NCBI RefSeq assembly: GCF_017983445.1
Contig: NZ_JAGOBJ010000011.1
Coordinates: 62,001-126,000 of the forward strand
Direction of reading: 5' to 3'
Source of the DNA: Halomonas sp.
GTDB taxonomy: Bacteria > Pseudomonadota > Gammaproteobacteria > Pseudomonadales > Halomonadaceae
Length of the DNA: 64,000 bases
The notes beneath the pieces are model-generated. The model did not search any database. It was not told the origin of the DNA and saw only the letters and a program-made list of their open reading frames with translations. This document shows positions 35,140 to 44,407 of the stretch, piece by piece; positions within the stretch are counted from its first letter, which is position 1; each line of letters begins with the position of its first letter. The translations under genes were made by a program, and so were the position numbers.

Positions 35140-36243
35140 GGGCTCTCAGTAGCCATCCATTCACGGGGCTGGAGCAAGCACAAGCGCTGTTCTCTTGTAG
35201 CGCGTGGTAAGCGCCAGCGCACCCGCGGGAGCAGCGCGTCCAGCGCTGCCGGGGTTGGGTGATGTGGTGCAAGTGCATGATATAGGTGGCACGGCAGGGC
35301 AGCTTAACAGCCGTCTCCCGCGGGTGCCTCATTTGCTCGTGCCTCGCAAAACGTTACCACGCGCTACGGATTGTGCACTGATCCGATTTTGTAGCGCGTG
35401 GTAAGCGCCAGCGCACCCGCGGGAGCAGCGCGAAGCGGTGTCGGGGTTGGGTGATGTGGTGCAATTGCATGATATAGGTGGCACGGCAGGGCGGCTTAAC
35501 AGCCGCCTCCCGCGGGTGCCTTATTTGCTCGTGCCTCGCAAAACGTTACCACGCGCTACGGGATGTGCATTGATCCGATTTTGTAGCGCGGTGTAAGCGT
35601 TAGCGCACCCGCGGGAGCAGCGCGAAGCGGTGCCGGGGTTGGGTGATGTGGTGCAAGTGCATGATATAGGCGGCACGGCAGGGCGGCTTAACAGCCGCCT
35701 CCCGCGGGTGCCTTATTTGCTCGTGCCTCGCAAAACGTTACCACGCGCTACGGGTTGTGCATTGATCCGATTTTGTAGCGCGTGGTAAGCGTTAGCGCAC
35801 CCGCGGGAGCAGCGCGAAGCGGTGTCGGGGTTGGGTGGTGTGGTGCAATTGCATGATATAGGTGGCACGGCAGGGCGGCTTAACAGCCGCTTCCCGCGGG
35901 TGCCTTATTTGCTCGTGCCTCGCAAAGCGTTACCACGCGCTATGGGATGTGCATTGATCCGATTTTTTAGCGCGGTGTAAGCGTTAGCGCACCCGCGGAA
36001 GCAGCGCGAAGCGGTGTCGGGGTTGGGTGATGTGGTGCAAGTGCATGATATAGGTGGCACGGCAGGGCGGCTTAACAGTCGCCTCCCGCGGGTGTCTTAT
36101 TTGCTCGTGCCTCGCAAAGCGTTACCACGCGCTACGGGATGTGCATTGCTCAACTTGAGCGTTGTTTCTTTTATTCATTCATTGTCATCACCGTGTCAAA
36201 CGTGACGTTTATGCTCGGCATTTTCTTTCAAGGAACCGGTGCC
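35140..36243. other. 1.1-kb non-coding stretch occupied by a tandem repeat array
   Basis: Apart from the array described separately (35197-36135), there are ~57 bp after ilvD and ~108 bp before chrA. Two open frames inside the repeats (35204-35404 and 36014-36205) encode the same repeated peptide by virtue of the repeat and lack ribosome sites; they are not called. Confidence 0.8.
35197..36135. repeat. Five tandem 192-bp units, each a nested inverted repeat
   Basis: Units lie at 35197-35367, 35391-35559, 35583-35751, 35775-35943 and 35967-36135, with 23-bp linkers that share GTGCA and GATCCGATTTT. Each unit begins GTAGCGCGTGGTAA and ends with its complement TTACCACGCGCTAC; inside, GCACCCGCGGGAG is matched by CTCCCGCGGGTGC, and a third short palindrome GGCGGCTTAACAGCCGCC lies near the centre. 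Single-base differences among units are few and several sit in arms (for example unit 4 ends GCGCTAT). The whole unit could extrude a cruciform or fold as RNA. Function unknown. Confidence 0.92.
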
Positions 36244-37440
36244 ATGACGCAACCATTGGCCGCCCGTGCCCATACCAGCGAAGTCTTACGGGTTTTTTTA
36301 TGGCTCGGCCTGACCTCCTTTGGCGGGCCAGTGGCGCATCTGGGGTACTTTCGTACCGAGTTCGTGGAGCGCCGGCGATGGCTTTCTGAAACGGCCTATG
36401 CGGATCTGGTCGCGCTCTGCCAATTCCTACCGGGGCCTGCCAGCAGCCAGGTGGGTTTTGCCTTGGGGTTAATGCGCGCAGGGCCTTGGGGAGCGAGCGC
36501 TGCGTGGCTAGCTTTCACTCTGCCTTCGGCCATCGTGCTGATGCTGTTTGCGTTTGGTGCAGCGGTATTGGATGGCCCTGTCGCCAGCGGCCTTATTCAC
36601 GGCTTGAAGATCGTCGCAGTGGCGATTGTGGCCCACGCCGTGTGGGGCATGGCACGAAACCTTTGCCCGGATAAAACCCGTACGGGCATTGCGCTTCTGG
36701 CGGTGTTTACCGTGATCTTCTTAAGCGGGCCGCTGGGGCAGGTGAGTGCCATCGTGGCAGGCGGATTAGCAGGTTTAATACTCTGCCGTGAAACATCGAT
36801 GCCTGCACAGGAACATCTCCACTTTCCTGTTTCACGCCGAGCAGGCGTTTTAGCGCTGGGCCTATTTGCTGGGCTGCTGGTTGCGTTACCGCTACTGGCG
36901 GGAAGCGCCGTTTGGCTGGATATTCTCGACGCGTTTTACCGCTCGGGCGCGCTGGTGTTTGGTGGCGGCCATGTGGTGCTGCCGCTGCTCGAAGCTGAAG
37001 TGGTGCAGTCGGGCTGGGTAACGCCGGATGCGTTTTTAACCGGCTACGGGGCGGCGCAGGCGGTACCGGGGCCTCTATTTACCTTTGCGGCTTATTTAGG
37101 TGCGCTGCTGCCCGGAATTAACGGGCTGGCGGGGGCGTTATTGGCTTTGCTGACAATTTTTGTGCCGGGCTTTTTACTGCTGGTCGGCGTGCTGCCATTC
37201 TGGAATCGCTTTCGTCAGTGGGGCAGCGCTCAGGCGTTAATGCGCGGCGCCAATGCGGCAGTGGTCGGGATTCTGGCGGCGGCGCTTTATCAGCCAGTAT
37301 GGACCAGCGCGATTATCGGGCCATATGAATTTGCCTTGGCACTGACAGGGTTTTTGCTGCTGACGGTGTGGAAACTTCCCGCTTGGGCGGTGGTTATAAT
37401 GATTGCGTTGGGTGGTGTCGTGATATCGACATATAGCTAA
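36244..37440 (+). CDS. chrA: Chromate transporter ChrA family (long form)
   Basis: 398 residues from ATG 36244, supported by CAAGGAACC upstream; longer versions start inside the repeat flank. The protein has two homologous halves, each with the family motif: FLWLGLTSFGGPVAHLGYF in the first and SGALVFGGGHVVLPLLEAEVV in the second. Each half also carries a QFLPGP or QAVPGP motif. ChrA proteins export chromate from the cytoplasm using the proton gradient; sulfate transport has also been proposed. About ten membrane segments are visible. Confidence 0.93.
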   Translation: MTQPLAARAHTSEVLRVFLWLGLTSFGGPVAHLGYFRTEFVERRRWLSETAYADLVALCQFLPGPASSQVGFALGLMRAGPWGASAAWLAFTLPSAIVLMLFAFGAAVLDGPVASGLIHGLKIVAVAIVAHAVWGMARNLCPDKTRTGIALLAVFTVIFLSGPLGQVSAIVAGGLAGLILCRETSMPAQEHLHFPVSRRAGVLALGLFAGLLVALPLLAGSAVWLDILDAFYRSGALVFGGGHVVLPLLEAEVVQSGWVTPDAFLTGYGAAQAVPGPLFTFAAYLGALLPGINGLAGALLALLTIFVPGFLLLVGVLPFWNRFRQWGSAQALMRGANAAVVGILAAALYQPVWTSAIIGPYEFALALTGFLLLTVWKLPAWAVVIMIALGGVVISTYS

Positions 37441-37545
37441 ACCTGGTTTTGCGATTAATCAAAAGCGCCTCTGCGTCTTTTCCCTCACAGGTTTTGTCTT
37501 CTACGCTGTTACTACGCCCATTGTCGTAAACCCAAGGAGAGTAGA

Positions 37546-37725
37546 ATGTCTACCCGACAAGCCCGTATCGATCCTGTATTCGATGTCTCTGATCTCAAAG
37601 AAAAAATTACTGGCTGGCAGGTAGTGGATGTATCTCAGCCCGAAAATGAGGTCGTGGTGTCTGAACATACCTCTGAGAAAGAAGCGATTCAGGCTGCCGA
37701 AGCATTCGAGCAGCGCGAAGACTAG
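37546..37725 (+). CDS. Small acidic protein, 59 aa, unknown function
   Basis: ATG 37546 to TAG 37725, preceded by CCAAGGAGAG at ideal spacing, which makes it a credible gene despite its size. The product is acidic and soluble (start MSTRQARIDPVFDVSDLKEK). Its core WQVVDVSQPENE ... EAIQAAEAFEQR parallels the 83-residue protein at 11126-11377. It lies between chrA and an HTH gene and is followed by a hairpin terminator. Confidence 0.75.
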   Translation: MSTRQARIDPVFDVSDLKEKITGWQVVDVSQPENEVVVSEHTSEKEAIQAAEAFEQRED

Positions 37726-37753
37726 TTGATTATCTGCTAATTGACGCAATAAA

Positions 37754-37779
37754 AAACGCCTCGCATTTGCGAGGCGTTT
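37754..37779. terminator. Bidirectional rho-independent terminator
   Basis: Stem AAACGCCTCGC / GCGAGGCGTTT with an ATTT loop. The run of six A's on the left gives a strong T-tract for the minus-strand HTH gene; the plus-strand T-run is shorter. Confidence 0.85.
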
Positions 37780-37806
37780 GTCGATTGGGTGCAAGGAGGG
37801 CTGCTG

Positions 37807-38079
37807 CTATGGCGCCTCCAGTTCTAATGTGCGGCGCAGAACATTGAGTTCATCAATATTCAGGTGCTCAAGCCTGCCGGCGAGCAAGTCGCTAATCTTC
37901 TGAACGGGAAGGCCTGCCTTACGGGCAATCTCCCGGCTTCCTAGATCTGATACTGCAATCAAACGCGTGATTATGCGCATCAGGCGCGTGCGTTTTTCTA
38001 ATTCCCTGACGTCGAGGTCAGGGCTGCTTCGCGGAGGATCCAGCGTTTCTGCGTGAGCAGTCGAGTATGCCGTACTCAT
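37807..38079 (-). CDS. Helix-turn-helix protein (XRE-like), unpaired
   Basis: 90 residues. The C-terminal two-thirds, IITRLIAVSDLGSREIARKAGLPVQKISDLLAGRLEHLNIDELNVLRRTL, is a helix-turn-helix of the type found in HigA2-like antitoxins and small XRE regulators. No toxin gene is adjacent, so it is either a stand-alone regulator or an orphan antitoxin. It is divergent from purE with 212 bp between the starts, but no link to purine control is visible. Confidence 0.75.
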   Translation of the reverse strand: MSTAYSTAHAETLDPPRSSPDLDVRELEKRTRLMRIITRLIAVSDLGSREIARKAGLPVQKISDLLAGRLEHLNIDELNVLRRTLELEAP

Positions 38080-38291
38080 GTGACTCCATAAGTCTGAAAT
38101 GACAAATACACAATGCCGCCAACGCGGGTGCTTTTCAATATTTAATTTGATGAAAATTTCGCGATATTTGTGAACACCCGCTTGCGCCTCAGCTCTGGTA
38201 AACTATGCGCCTCATTTTAGCGTGCGCTGCAGCTTCCGGCGTGCGGCACTTTTATCATTTTTTATAAGGCCACTGGCCGGGGAGAAATGGC

Positions 38292-38807
38292 ATGTCGTCG
38301 AATAGCGCACCCAAAGTGGGCGTCATCATGGGGTCAAAATCCGATTGGCCCGTGATGGAGCATGCGGTCACGATGCTGGAGCGCTTAGGCGTTGCCTATG
38401 AAACGCGCGTGGTATCCGCCCACCGAACGCCCGACCTGCTGTTCGACTATGCCAAGAGCGCCGCTGAGCGTGGCCTGCAGGTGATTGTGGCCGGTGCCGG
38501 GGGTGCTGCTCACCTGCCGGGTATGGTGGCCTCACAAACGCCGCTGCCGGTGCTGGGCGTGCCGGTTGAGTCCAAGGCATTAAAAGGACTTGATTCACTG
38601 CTCTCGATTGCCCAGATGCCGGGTGGCATTGCGGTAGGTACGCTGGCGATCGGTAAAGCGGGGGCCACCAATGCGGGCCTGCTGGCCGCTCAGATTGTCG
38701 GCCTGCAGGACAGCGCCGTGCGTGATGCCGTCGATGTTTTCCGCGCCGAGCAGACCCAGCTGGTGCTGGATAACCCGGACCCGCGCCCTGCGCCGAATGA
38801 AGAATAA
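38292..38807 (+). CDS. purE: N5-carboxyaminoimidazole ribonucleotide mutase
   Basis: 171 residues. PurE converts N5-CAIR to CAIR in purine synthesis. The N-terminal [14 protein letters not shown] and the [15 protein letters not shown] motif with the catalytic His are intact, as is [30 protein letters not shown] places a ribosome site just upstream. purK begins 11 bp after its stop, giving the standard purEK operon. Confidence 0.97.
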   Translation: MSSNSAPKVGVIMGSKSDWPVMEHAVTMLERLGVAYETRVVSAHRTPDLLFDYAKSAAERGLQVIVAGAGGAAHLPGMVASQTPLPVLGVPVESKALKGLDSLLSIAQMPGGIAVGTLAIGKAGATNAGLLAAQIVGLQDSAVRDAVDVFRAEQTQLVLDNPDPRPAPNEE

Positions 38808-38818
38808 GGAGACACCCA

Positions 38819-39940
38819 ATGAATATTGGCGTTTTAGGCGCAGGCCAGCTAGGCCGTATGCTGGCGCTGGCGGGTTATCCGCTGGGTAACCGGTTTACCT
38901 TTTTGGATACCACGGGTAACCCAAGCGCTGGCATTGGCGAGGTTGTCATTGACCCGGATAACCAGCATTTGGCGGAGTTTCTCACCAAGGTGGATGTCGT
39001 AACTTACGAGTTCGAGCATCTGCCGGTAACGCTTGTGCAGGAGATCGAAAAGCATAAGCCGGTTTACCCCAGCAGCCGGGCAATCAAGGTTTGTCAGAAT
39101 CGGGTTGAAGAGAAAGCCCTGTTTGACCGTTTAAATATTCCGACGCCCGCTTATCGCGTCGTTGAAAGTGCCGAGCAGCTTGAAGCGGCCGCCCGAGAGC
39201 TTGGCTGCCCGGTGGTGGCGAAGTCCGTCACTGAAGGTTACGACGGTAAAGGCCAGGCGGTGTTAAAAGCCCCTGAAGAGGCGGCTGAGGCTTGGCAAAG
39301 CATCGGCCATGCGCAGCTGATCGTTGAAGCGTTTGTCGATTTTGTGCGTGAAGTATCGATGATTGCCGTGCGCGGTCGCGATGGCGAAGTGGTGTTCTAC
39401 CCCATGGCGGAAAACCAGCATGTGGGTGGCATTCTGCGTTACTCGGTGGCGCCGCTGCCGGACCTGGATGTCCAGGTTCAGCAAACGGCCGATACGTATA
39501 TTCGCACCTTGCTGGACGAGCTGGATTACGTGGGCGTGCTGGCGCTTGAGCTGTTTCAGGCCCGCGATGGCAGCCTGTTGGCCAACGAGATGGCGCCGCG
39601 GGTGCATAACTCCGGCCACTGGACGATGGATGGCGCGGTCACCAGCCAGTTTGAGAACCACCTACGGGCGATCCAGGGATTGCCGCTGGGTAGCACCGCG
39701 GCTATTGCGCCCACCTGCATGGTCAATGTGATCGGCCAGGAAGGCGACAACGTAGCCATGCTGAAGCTTGCCAATACCCATCTGCACCGTTACGACAAAG
39801 CCGAGCGCCCAGGGCGCAAGCTGGCCCACGTTAACGTAGTCGCCGCCACTCACACTGAGCTCTTGGAAAAAGTTCGCGCCTGCCAGGTGCTGATACCCGA
39901 TGCCCCAGCGGTTGAGTGGAGCTTCGAGAACTCACTATAG
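38819..39940 (+). CDS. purK: 5-(carboxyamino)imidazole ribonucleotide synthase
   Basis: 373 residues of the ATP-grasp superfamily. PurK carboxylates AIR with ATP and bicarbonate to give N5-CAIR, the PurE substrate. Motifs: IGVLGAGQLGRMLALAG at the start, VVAKSVTEGYDGKGQAVL (ATP-grasp loop), and LLANEMAPRVHNSGHWTMDGAVTSQFENHLRA. AAGGAGACACCC precedes the ATG. A strong terminator follows 21 bases later. Confidence 0.97.
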   Translation: MNIGVLGAGQLGRMLALAGYPLGNRFTFLDTTGNPSAGIGEVVIDPDNQHLAEFLTKVDVVTYEFEHLPVTLVQEIEKHKPVYPSSRAIKVCQNRVEEKALFDRLNIPTPAYRVVESAEQLEAAARELGCPVVAKSVTEGYDGKGQAVLKAPEEAAEAWQSIGHAQLIVEAFVDFVREVSMIAVRGRDGEVVFYPMAENQHVGGILRYSVAPLPDLDVQVQQTADTYIRTLLDELDYVGVLALELFQARDGSLLANEMAPRVHNSGHWTMDGAVTSQFENHLRAIQGLPLGSTAAIAPTCMVNVIGQEGDNVAMLKLANTHLHRYDKAERPGRKLAHVNVVAATHTELLEKVRACQVLIPDAPAVEWSFENSL

Positions 39941-39961
39941 CTAAGCGTTGATAAGTAACTG

Positions 39962-39992
39962 AAAAGGCGCCTCACATGTGAAGCGCCTTTTT
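39962..39992. terminator. Rho-independent terminator after purEK
   Basis: AAAAGGCGC and GCGCCTTTT pair around TCACATGTGA, with T's after the stem on the plus strand and A's before it. It can serve both purK and the convergent TraX gene. Confidence 0.85.
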
Positions 39993-40016
39993 AATTCCTG
40001 CGGGCTACTTTTGAGC

Positions 40017-40808
40017 TTACCAGCCCAGCGCAATTCGACCAGTGATCAGTAGCCACAGCGCGATTAGCGCGAAGTGCCCGGGGTACCAGGCCAGCCAAAG
40101 TCTACGCGGCATGACCAGCGGTACAGGCGCGATCCGCTTCGCAGTACCTGCCGCCAGTATCAGCACAGCCAAGCAGGTGGCCACCGTGAAGGATTTTGCC
40201 ATGTCTGAAGCATTCATCTGACCGGCAATCCAAAGTACCGGAAACGCCGCCAGGCCCGCCCATAGGCGCGACTGAAAATGCGGTCCTGCCTGGCTAAGCG
40301 CGTGCATGGCAAACATGAGCAGAGGAATCAGCAGCAGGCCGTTGTGACCATACTCCACCCAGAAGCCCAGCAGATACCAAAGCGTAACGCCTACCGCTGC
40401 GCCTAACAGAAGCCAACCAAATCCCAGTGTTTGCTGCTGGTAATGCTGCCAGCCCTGGCGTACCAGCGTGCCCAAAGCCAGGCCGCTTGCCAGGGTAAAG
40501 CAGACATTAAGAATCAGCGCATCGGAGGCGCGCGGCATCAGCATGTAAGGCACTTGCGCCACCAAGCCGATGACTAGAATTCGCCGCGAGTAGCGTAATG
40601 GGTTACGCGTATTGAACAACCCATGCCAGGCCACCATGGCGGCAAACAGTGGAAAAGCAATCCGACCAATGGAAGAGCCTGCCCAACCCCAGTCTCCAAC
40701 CAGTACATAACGGGTAAGGTGGTCCACCGTCATGGTGATCAGCGCGAGCCATTGGCCCCAACCCGTCCAATGGGAAGAGGGTCGTAACGGTGACGATGTA
40801 TTAGCCAT
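40017..40808 (-). CDS. TraX family membrane protein
   Basis: 263 residues with about eight hydrophobic segments. The opening LALITMTVDHLTRYV, followed by GRIAFPLFAAMVAWHGLFNTRN, and later NVCFTLASGLALG match TraX-family proteins. In conjugative plasmids TraX acetylates pilin N-termini; chromosomal homologues such as this one have no pilin gene nearby and their substrate is unknown. Its 5' flank holds 258 bp before the transporter operon, without other genes. Confidence 0.82.
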   Translation of the reverse strand: MANTSSPLRPSSHWTGWGQWLALITMTVDHLTRYVLVGDWGWAGSSIGRIAFPLFAAMVAWHGLFNTRNPLRYSRRILVIGLVAQVPYMLMPRASDALILNVCFTLASGLALGTLVRQGWQHYQQQTLGFGWLLLGAAVGVTLWYLLGFWVEYGHNGLLLIPLLMFAMHALSQAGPHFQSRLWAGLAAFPVLWIAGQMNASDMAKSFTVATCLAVLILAAGTAKRIAPVPLVMPRRLWLAWYPGHFALIALWLLITGRIALGW

Positions 40809-41033
40809 AAAACCTCCCTGTCGGTCACTAGCATGCTTTGAGAGACTGATAGTAGCACGGCTAGTTCACTGAATTTGCTCATCTTGGCAGCAATTCAAGG
40901 CAGCGCCGGGGTCTAGCTAAGGTTTAAAGGTAACAAAATGCTCAGTAACGGCGTGTTGAAAAAAACAGTGAGGAAATAGTGAAAAAGTAGCGAGGGAGAG
41001 GCGAGGAAATAGTACGAGGGGCTAAGCGATGAT

Positions 41034-41059
41034 TCCTCCCCGGCGTAAACCGGGGAGGA
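41034..41059. terminator. Perfect 10-bp hairpin after the binding-protein gene
   Basis: TCCTCCCCGG (41034-41043) and CCGGGGAGGA (41050-41059) pair perfectly around CGTAAA, 7 bases beyond the stop of the substrate-binding protein. There is no T-run, so mRNA 3' end protection is more likely than termination. Confidence 0.65.
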
Positions 41060-41066
41060 GCGACGA

Positions 41067-41837
41067 TTACTCTTCGCCGAAATAGCGGGCGTGGATCTCG
41101 TCGTAGGTGCCGTTTTCTTGAAGCGTGGCGAGCGCTTCGTTGAACTTGTCAGCAAGCGCCTCATCGCGCTGGCGGAAGGCAATACCGAAGCCGTCACCAA
41201 AGTATTCTTTAGGCTCGGAGATTTGCTCGCCTACGATGGTATAGTCGCCGTCTTCGTTTTCAACCAGCGTTGACTGGCCGATCGGAAAATCGAGGAATAC
41301 GATATCCAGACGCTGGGCGTCCAGATCGAGCACCATATCGTCAGCCGTGGAGTAACGGCTGATATCGGCGACGCTGCTGTATTTATCGGTGACGTAGTTG
41401 TCCTGAAGCGTACCGCGCTGAACACCGATGGTCAGGCCTTCAAGGGTCTCTTCGTTGGCTTCTGATATATCCAGATTGCTTGGCGCAAACCAGGCAGACG
41501 GCATGGTGATGTAAGGGTCCGAGAACAGTACCTGCTGACGACGCTCATCGTTGATTGTCATGGACGACATGACGGCATCGTAGTTACGTGACAGAAGGCC
41601 CGGAATAATGCCGTCCCACTCCTGCTCGATCCATTCACAGGTAACGCCGATTTCTTCACACATGGCATTGCCCAGATCGATATCAAAACCGGTCAGATCG
41701 CCTTCAGGCGTGCGGTATTCCATAGGAACGTAAGGAACATCAACACCGATGCGAACGTTGTCATAGTCGCGTGCCTGTGCAGAGGAGGCCGCAGCCACAG
41801 CCAGGCCGATCAAGGAAACCGATAGCAGTTTTTTCAT
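41067..41837 (-). CDS. Polar amino acid ABC transporter, periplasmic binding protein
   Basis: 256 residues from ATG 41837, with AAAGGAG upstream. A signal peptide (MKKLLSVSLIGLAVAAASSAQA) is followed by the mature cluster F solute-binding domain: RIGVDVPYVPMEYRTPEGDLTGFDIDLGNAMCEEIGV, then DAVMSSMTINDERRQQVLFSDPY and GTYDEIHARYFGEE at the end. Resembles ArgT/AotJ-type arginine, lysine or ornithine binders. It is the last gene of a four-gene operon (ATPase, permease, permease, binding protein), and astE lies upstream, suggesting arginine or ornithine (inference). Confidence 0.93.
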   Translation of the reverse strand: MKKLLSVSLIGLAVAAASSAQARDYDNVRIGVDVPYVPMEYRTPEGDLTGFDIDLGNAMCEEIGVTCEWIEQEWDGIIPGLLSRNYDAVMSSMTINDERRQQVLFSDPYITMPSAWFAPSNLDISEANEETLEGLTIGVQRGTLQDNYVTDKYSSVADISRYSTADDMVLDLDAQRLDIVFLDFPIGQSTLVENEDGDYTIVGEQISEPKEYFGDGFGIAFRQRDEALADKFNEALATLQENGTYDEIHARYFGEE

Positions 41838-41969
41838 TATTAAACTCCTTTGTAAAACAAGTTCACACAAGATGATCTTCTTTAACGTAACCCAGGTTGA
41901 GGTTGGCGAAAAGCGAAAAACACCATGTGAACCAACGTTTGTTTGACGTTTACCGTTAAGCCTAATCGA

Positions 41970-42701
41970 TCAAAGGGTTTGTGGCTTAAGGTGAGCCAGC
42001 AATTTCTTTTCCAGAAAGCGGAAGAAGAACAGGATGGCAAACGTAAGACAAAGATAGATCAACGCCACGAACAGGAATGGCTCAAAGGGCGTATAAAAAC
42101 GTGAATAGACATAGCGGGCTGCGCCGGTCAGGTCCATCAGGGTTACTACGCTGGCAATGGCGCTTGCGTGCAGCATGAAAATCACTTCATTTCCGTAAGC
42201 GGGCAGGGCGCGGCGAAAGGCGCTGGGAATAATGATACGCCGCATCATCAGCCCCTGGGACATGCCGTAAGCACGGGCCGCTTCGATTTCTCCTTTGGAG
42301 GTTGCCTTGATGGCGCCCCGGAAAATCTCGGTAGTGTAGGCGGCAGTATTGAGCGTAAAGGCGATGAGTGCGGGATAGAACGCCTCGCGGAAAATCGGCC
42401 AGAAAAAGCTTTCTTGGATACCGTCAAAAAATACCACGCCATAGTAAATAATATACAGCTGGATCAGCAGCGGCGTGCCGCGAAACACATAGGTGTAAAC
42501 ATACACCGGCAGGCTGATCCACTTACGCCGCGAGCTGCGCATGATGGCAAGCGGTACGGCCATGACCAGCCCGATCACCAACGACAGGAACACCAACTGT
42601 GAGGTAGTCACAAGCCCTGTCCAGTAATAGCCCAGCGTCGCCGGCGTAAAGATCAGGTTGCCGGATAAAAGATCGTTGAACCAAGCGGAAATATCTGGCA
42701 T
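41970..42701 (-). CDS. Amino acid ABC transporter permease (HisM-like)
   Basis: 243 residues from ATG 42701, preceded by GGGGAGC; the longer frame to 42773 overlaps the upstream gene. Five or six hydrophobic segments, with YVFRGTPLLIQLYIIYYG typical of HisM-type permeases and the ATPase-contact loop EIEAARAYGMSQGLMMRRIIIPSAFRRALP (EAA motif). It pairs with the HisQ-like permease whose stop is 1 bp upstream of this start. Confidence 0.93.
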   Translation of the reverse strand: MPDISAWFNDLLSGNLIFTPATLGYYWTGLVTTSQLVFLSLVIGLVMAVPLAIMRSSRRKWISLPVYVYTYVFRGTPLLIQLYIIYYGVVFFDGIQESFFWPIFREAFYPALIAFTLNTAAYTTEIFRGAIKATSKGEIEAARAYGMSQGLMMRRIIIPSAFRRALPAYGNEVIFMLHASAIASVVTLMDLTGAARYVYSRFYTPFEPFLFVALIYLCLTFAILFFFRFLEKKLLAHLKPQTL

Positions 42702-42702
42702 T

Positions 42703-43404
42703 TCAATGCTCCCCGAAGCCGATGTCGTAGCGCTTTTGTAGCCGGGCAAAAATCCACTCGGAAACGCTGGCAATCAACAGGTAGGCAACCGCGACAGGAA
42801 TTAAGAACACAAACGGCTCGTGGGTGGCGCGAGAGGCTTCTGCTGCCACACGAACCATATCGGTCAGGCCGATCACCGACACAAGCGCGGTAGTCTTCAG
42901 CAGAACCATCCAGTTGTTGGAAAGCCCGGGCAGCGCATGGCGCATCATCTGCGGAAACCGGATACGCCGGAAAACCAGGCCGCTGCTCATGCCGTAGGCC
43001 TTGCCTGCTTCTATCTGGCCGTTATCCACCGCCATGAAAGCGCCGCGGAAGGTTTCCCCCATGTAGGCACCGAAAATAAATCCGATGGTCAGCACGCCTG
43101 CGGCGAAGGCGTTGAAATTGATGTAAAGATCAATCTCGAAGTCGTAATAGAGAATGTCGCTAATGGCGTTGACGCCTATCTGACCGCCATAAAACAGTAG
43201 CATCATCAGCACAAGATCAGGCACTCCACGAATGAGCGTGGTGTAGAGCGTGGCCGTGCGATGTAACAACCAGTTGCGTGACATCTTGGCCGTAGCGGTC
43301 AACAGACCTAGCGCAACGGCTAGCAGTAGCGATAAAACGGCTAGTTGAACGGTAACCCCAGCGCCTTCGATCAAACGTGGGCCGTACCCTTGCAAATCGA
43401 GCAT
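42703..43404 (-). CDS. Amino acid ABC transporter permease (HisQ-like)
   Basis: 233 residues. RGVPDLVLMMLLFYGGQIGVN is characteristic of HisQ-type inner-membrane subunits, and the EAA loop reads QIEAGKAYGMSSGLVFRRIRFPQMMRHALPG. Starts at 43404, 14 bp after the ATPase stop. It forms the heterodimeric channel with the HisM-like subunit. Confidence 0.93.
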   Translation of the reverse strand: MLDLQGYGPRLIEGAGVTVQLAVLSLLLAVALGLLTATAKMSRNWLLHRTATLYTTLIRGVPDLVLMMLLFYGGQIGVNAISDILYYDFEIDLYINFNAFAAGVLTIGFIFGAYMGETFRGAFMAVDNGQIEAGKAYGMSSGLVFRRIRFPQMMRHALPGLSNNWMVLLKTTALVSVIGLTDMVRVAAEASRATHEPFVFLIPVAVAYLLIASVSEWIFARLQKRYDIGFGEH

Positions 43405-43418
43405 GGTAGCCTCGTGGA

Positions 43419-44183
43419 TCAGTAGTGGGGAGTAAGAAACTGTTTGAGCCGAGACGATTGCGGGTTGCCCAATACCTCGTCAGGCGTACCGGCTTCTTCC
43501 ACCAGCCCTTGATGAAGGTAGATCACTTGGCTCGAAACATCCCGGGCAAAGCTCATCTCATGGGTAACCACCACCATGGTGCGTCCTTCATTGGCCAGAT
43601 CGCGCATGACTTTCAACACGTCACCCACCAATTCAGGGTCAAGCGCGGAGGTCGGCTCGTCAAACAGCATGACTTCAGGGTTCATGGCCAGCGCCCTTGC
43701 AATGGCGCCGCGCTGCTGCTGGCCGCCCGACATTTGCGCCGGGTAGGCATTGGCGCGAGCGGTTAATCCCACGCGTTCAAGCAAGGCGTTGGCTTGTTCG
43801 ATGGCGTCTTTTTTGGGAATGCCCAGCACATGGATCGGCGCTTCGATGATGTTTTCAAGCAGCGTCATATGCGCCCAAAGATTGAAGTTCTGAAACACCA
43901 TTGAAAGCTTGGCGCGCATTTGCACGACCTGTTTCCAGTCGGCAGGCTCGCGGCCGTGACGGGTTTGCTTAAAGCGGATCGGATCGCCGTGAAGAATAAT
44001 CTCGCCTTCATCGGGCTGCTCTAACAGGTTCATGCAACGCAAAAAGGTACTCTTGCCTGACCCTGAAGCGCCAATCAGCGTGATTACATCACCTTTCTGA
44101 GCCTCTAAAGAGAGGCCCTTTAAAACTTCTGTATCGCCGAAGCGCTTTTTAATATTACGCACTTCCAGGGGAGTAGCGGCCAT
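43419..44183 (-). CDS. Amino acid ABC transporter ATP-binding protein (HisP-like)
   Basis: 254 residues from the second ATG (44183), which has GGAG at better spacing than the ATG at 44189. Walker [10 protein letters not shown], signature [15 protein letters not shown], Walker [15 protein letters not shown] and switch His in [10 protein letters not shown] are intact. The insert [28 protein letters not shown] is typical of HisP/ArtP. First gene of the operon. It powers uptake by the two permeases. Confidence 0.95.
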   Translation of the reverse strand: MAATPLEVRNIKKRFGDTEVLKGLSLEAQKGDVITLIGASGSGKSTFLRCMNLLEQPDEGEIILHGDPIRFKQTRHGREPADWKQVVQMRAKLSMVFQNFNLWAHMTLLENIIEAPIHVLGIPKKDAIEQANALLERVGLTARANAYPAQMSGGQQQRGAIARALAMNPEVMLFDEPTSALDPELVGDVLKVMRDLANEGRTMVVVTHEMSFARDVSSQVIYLHQGLVEEAGTPDEVLGNPQSSRLKQFLTPHY

Positions 44184-44407
44184 AAACATAGGCTCCAGTA
44201 CAAAGTTGCCGCGGTAGCAACACGTTTATTTTGCGTATGCTGTCGAATGCGGCTGGCGCGAAAAAAGTGGCGATTCTATCAGGCCCAGCGGAAATTGCGT
44301 GCTTTCCTTATATGATAAATGCAGGAAGTGTGCCGCAGATTATCCGTATTGTGGCTTTGGTTCGCCCCTAGGTTGTTGTTGTTAAATGGTTCTTGGTGAT
44401 TTTTTGC

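Noticed and set aside
35197..36135. CRISPR array
   Set aside because: Units are 169-171 bp with near-identical interior and constant 23-bp linkers; there are no variable spacers and no cas genes.
35204..36205. Open frames within the tandem repeats encoding a recurring peptide
   Set aside because: The similarity follows from the DNA repeat; there is no ribosome site, and the middle units do not keep the frame open in the same way.
38160..38290. PurR operator before purE
   Set aside because: No match to the ACGCAAACGTTTGCGT-type palindrome was found.
44190..44407. ArgR binding site before the transporter operon
   Set aside because: TGTCGA and TGATAAATGCA strings recall ArgR boxes but do not fit the spacing of either the enterobacterial or the pseudomonad consensus.
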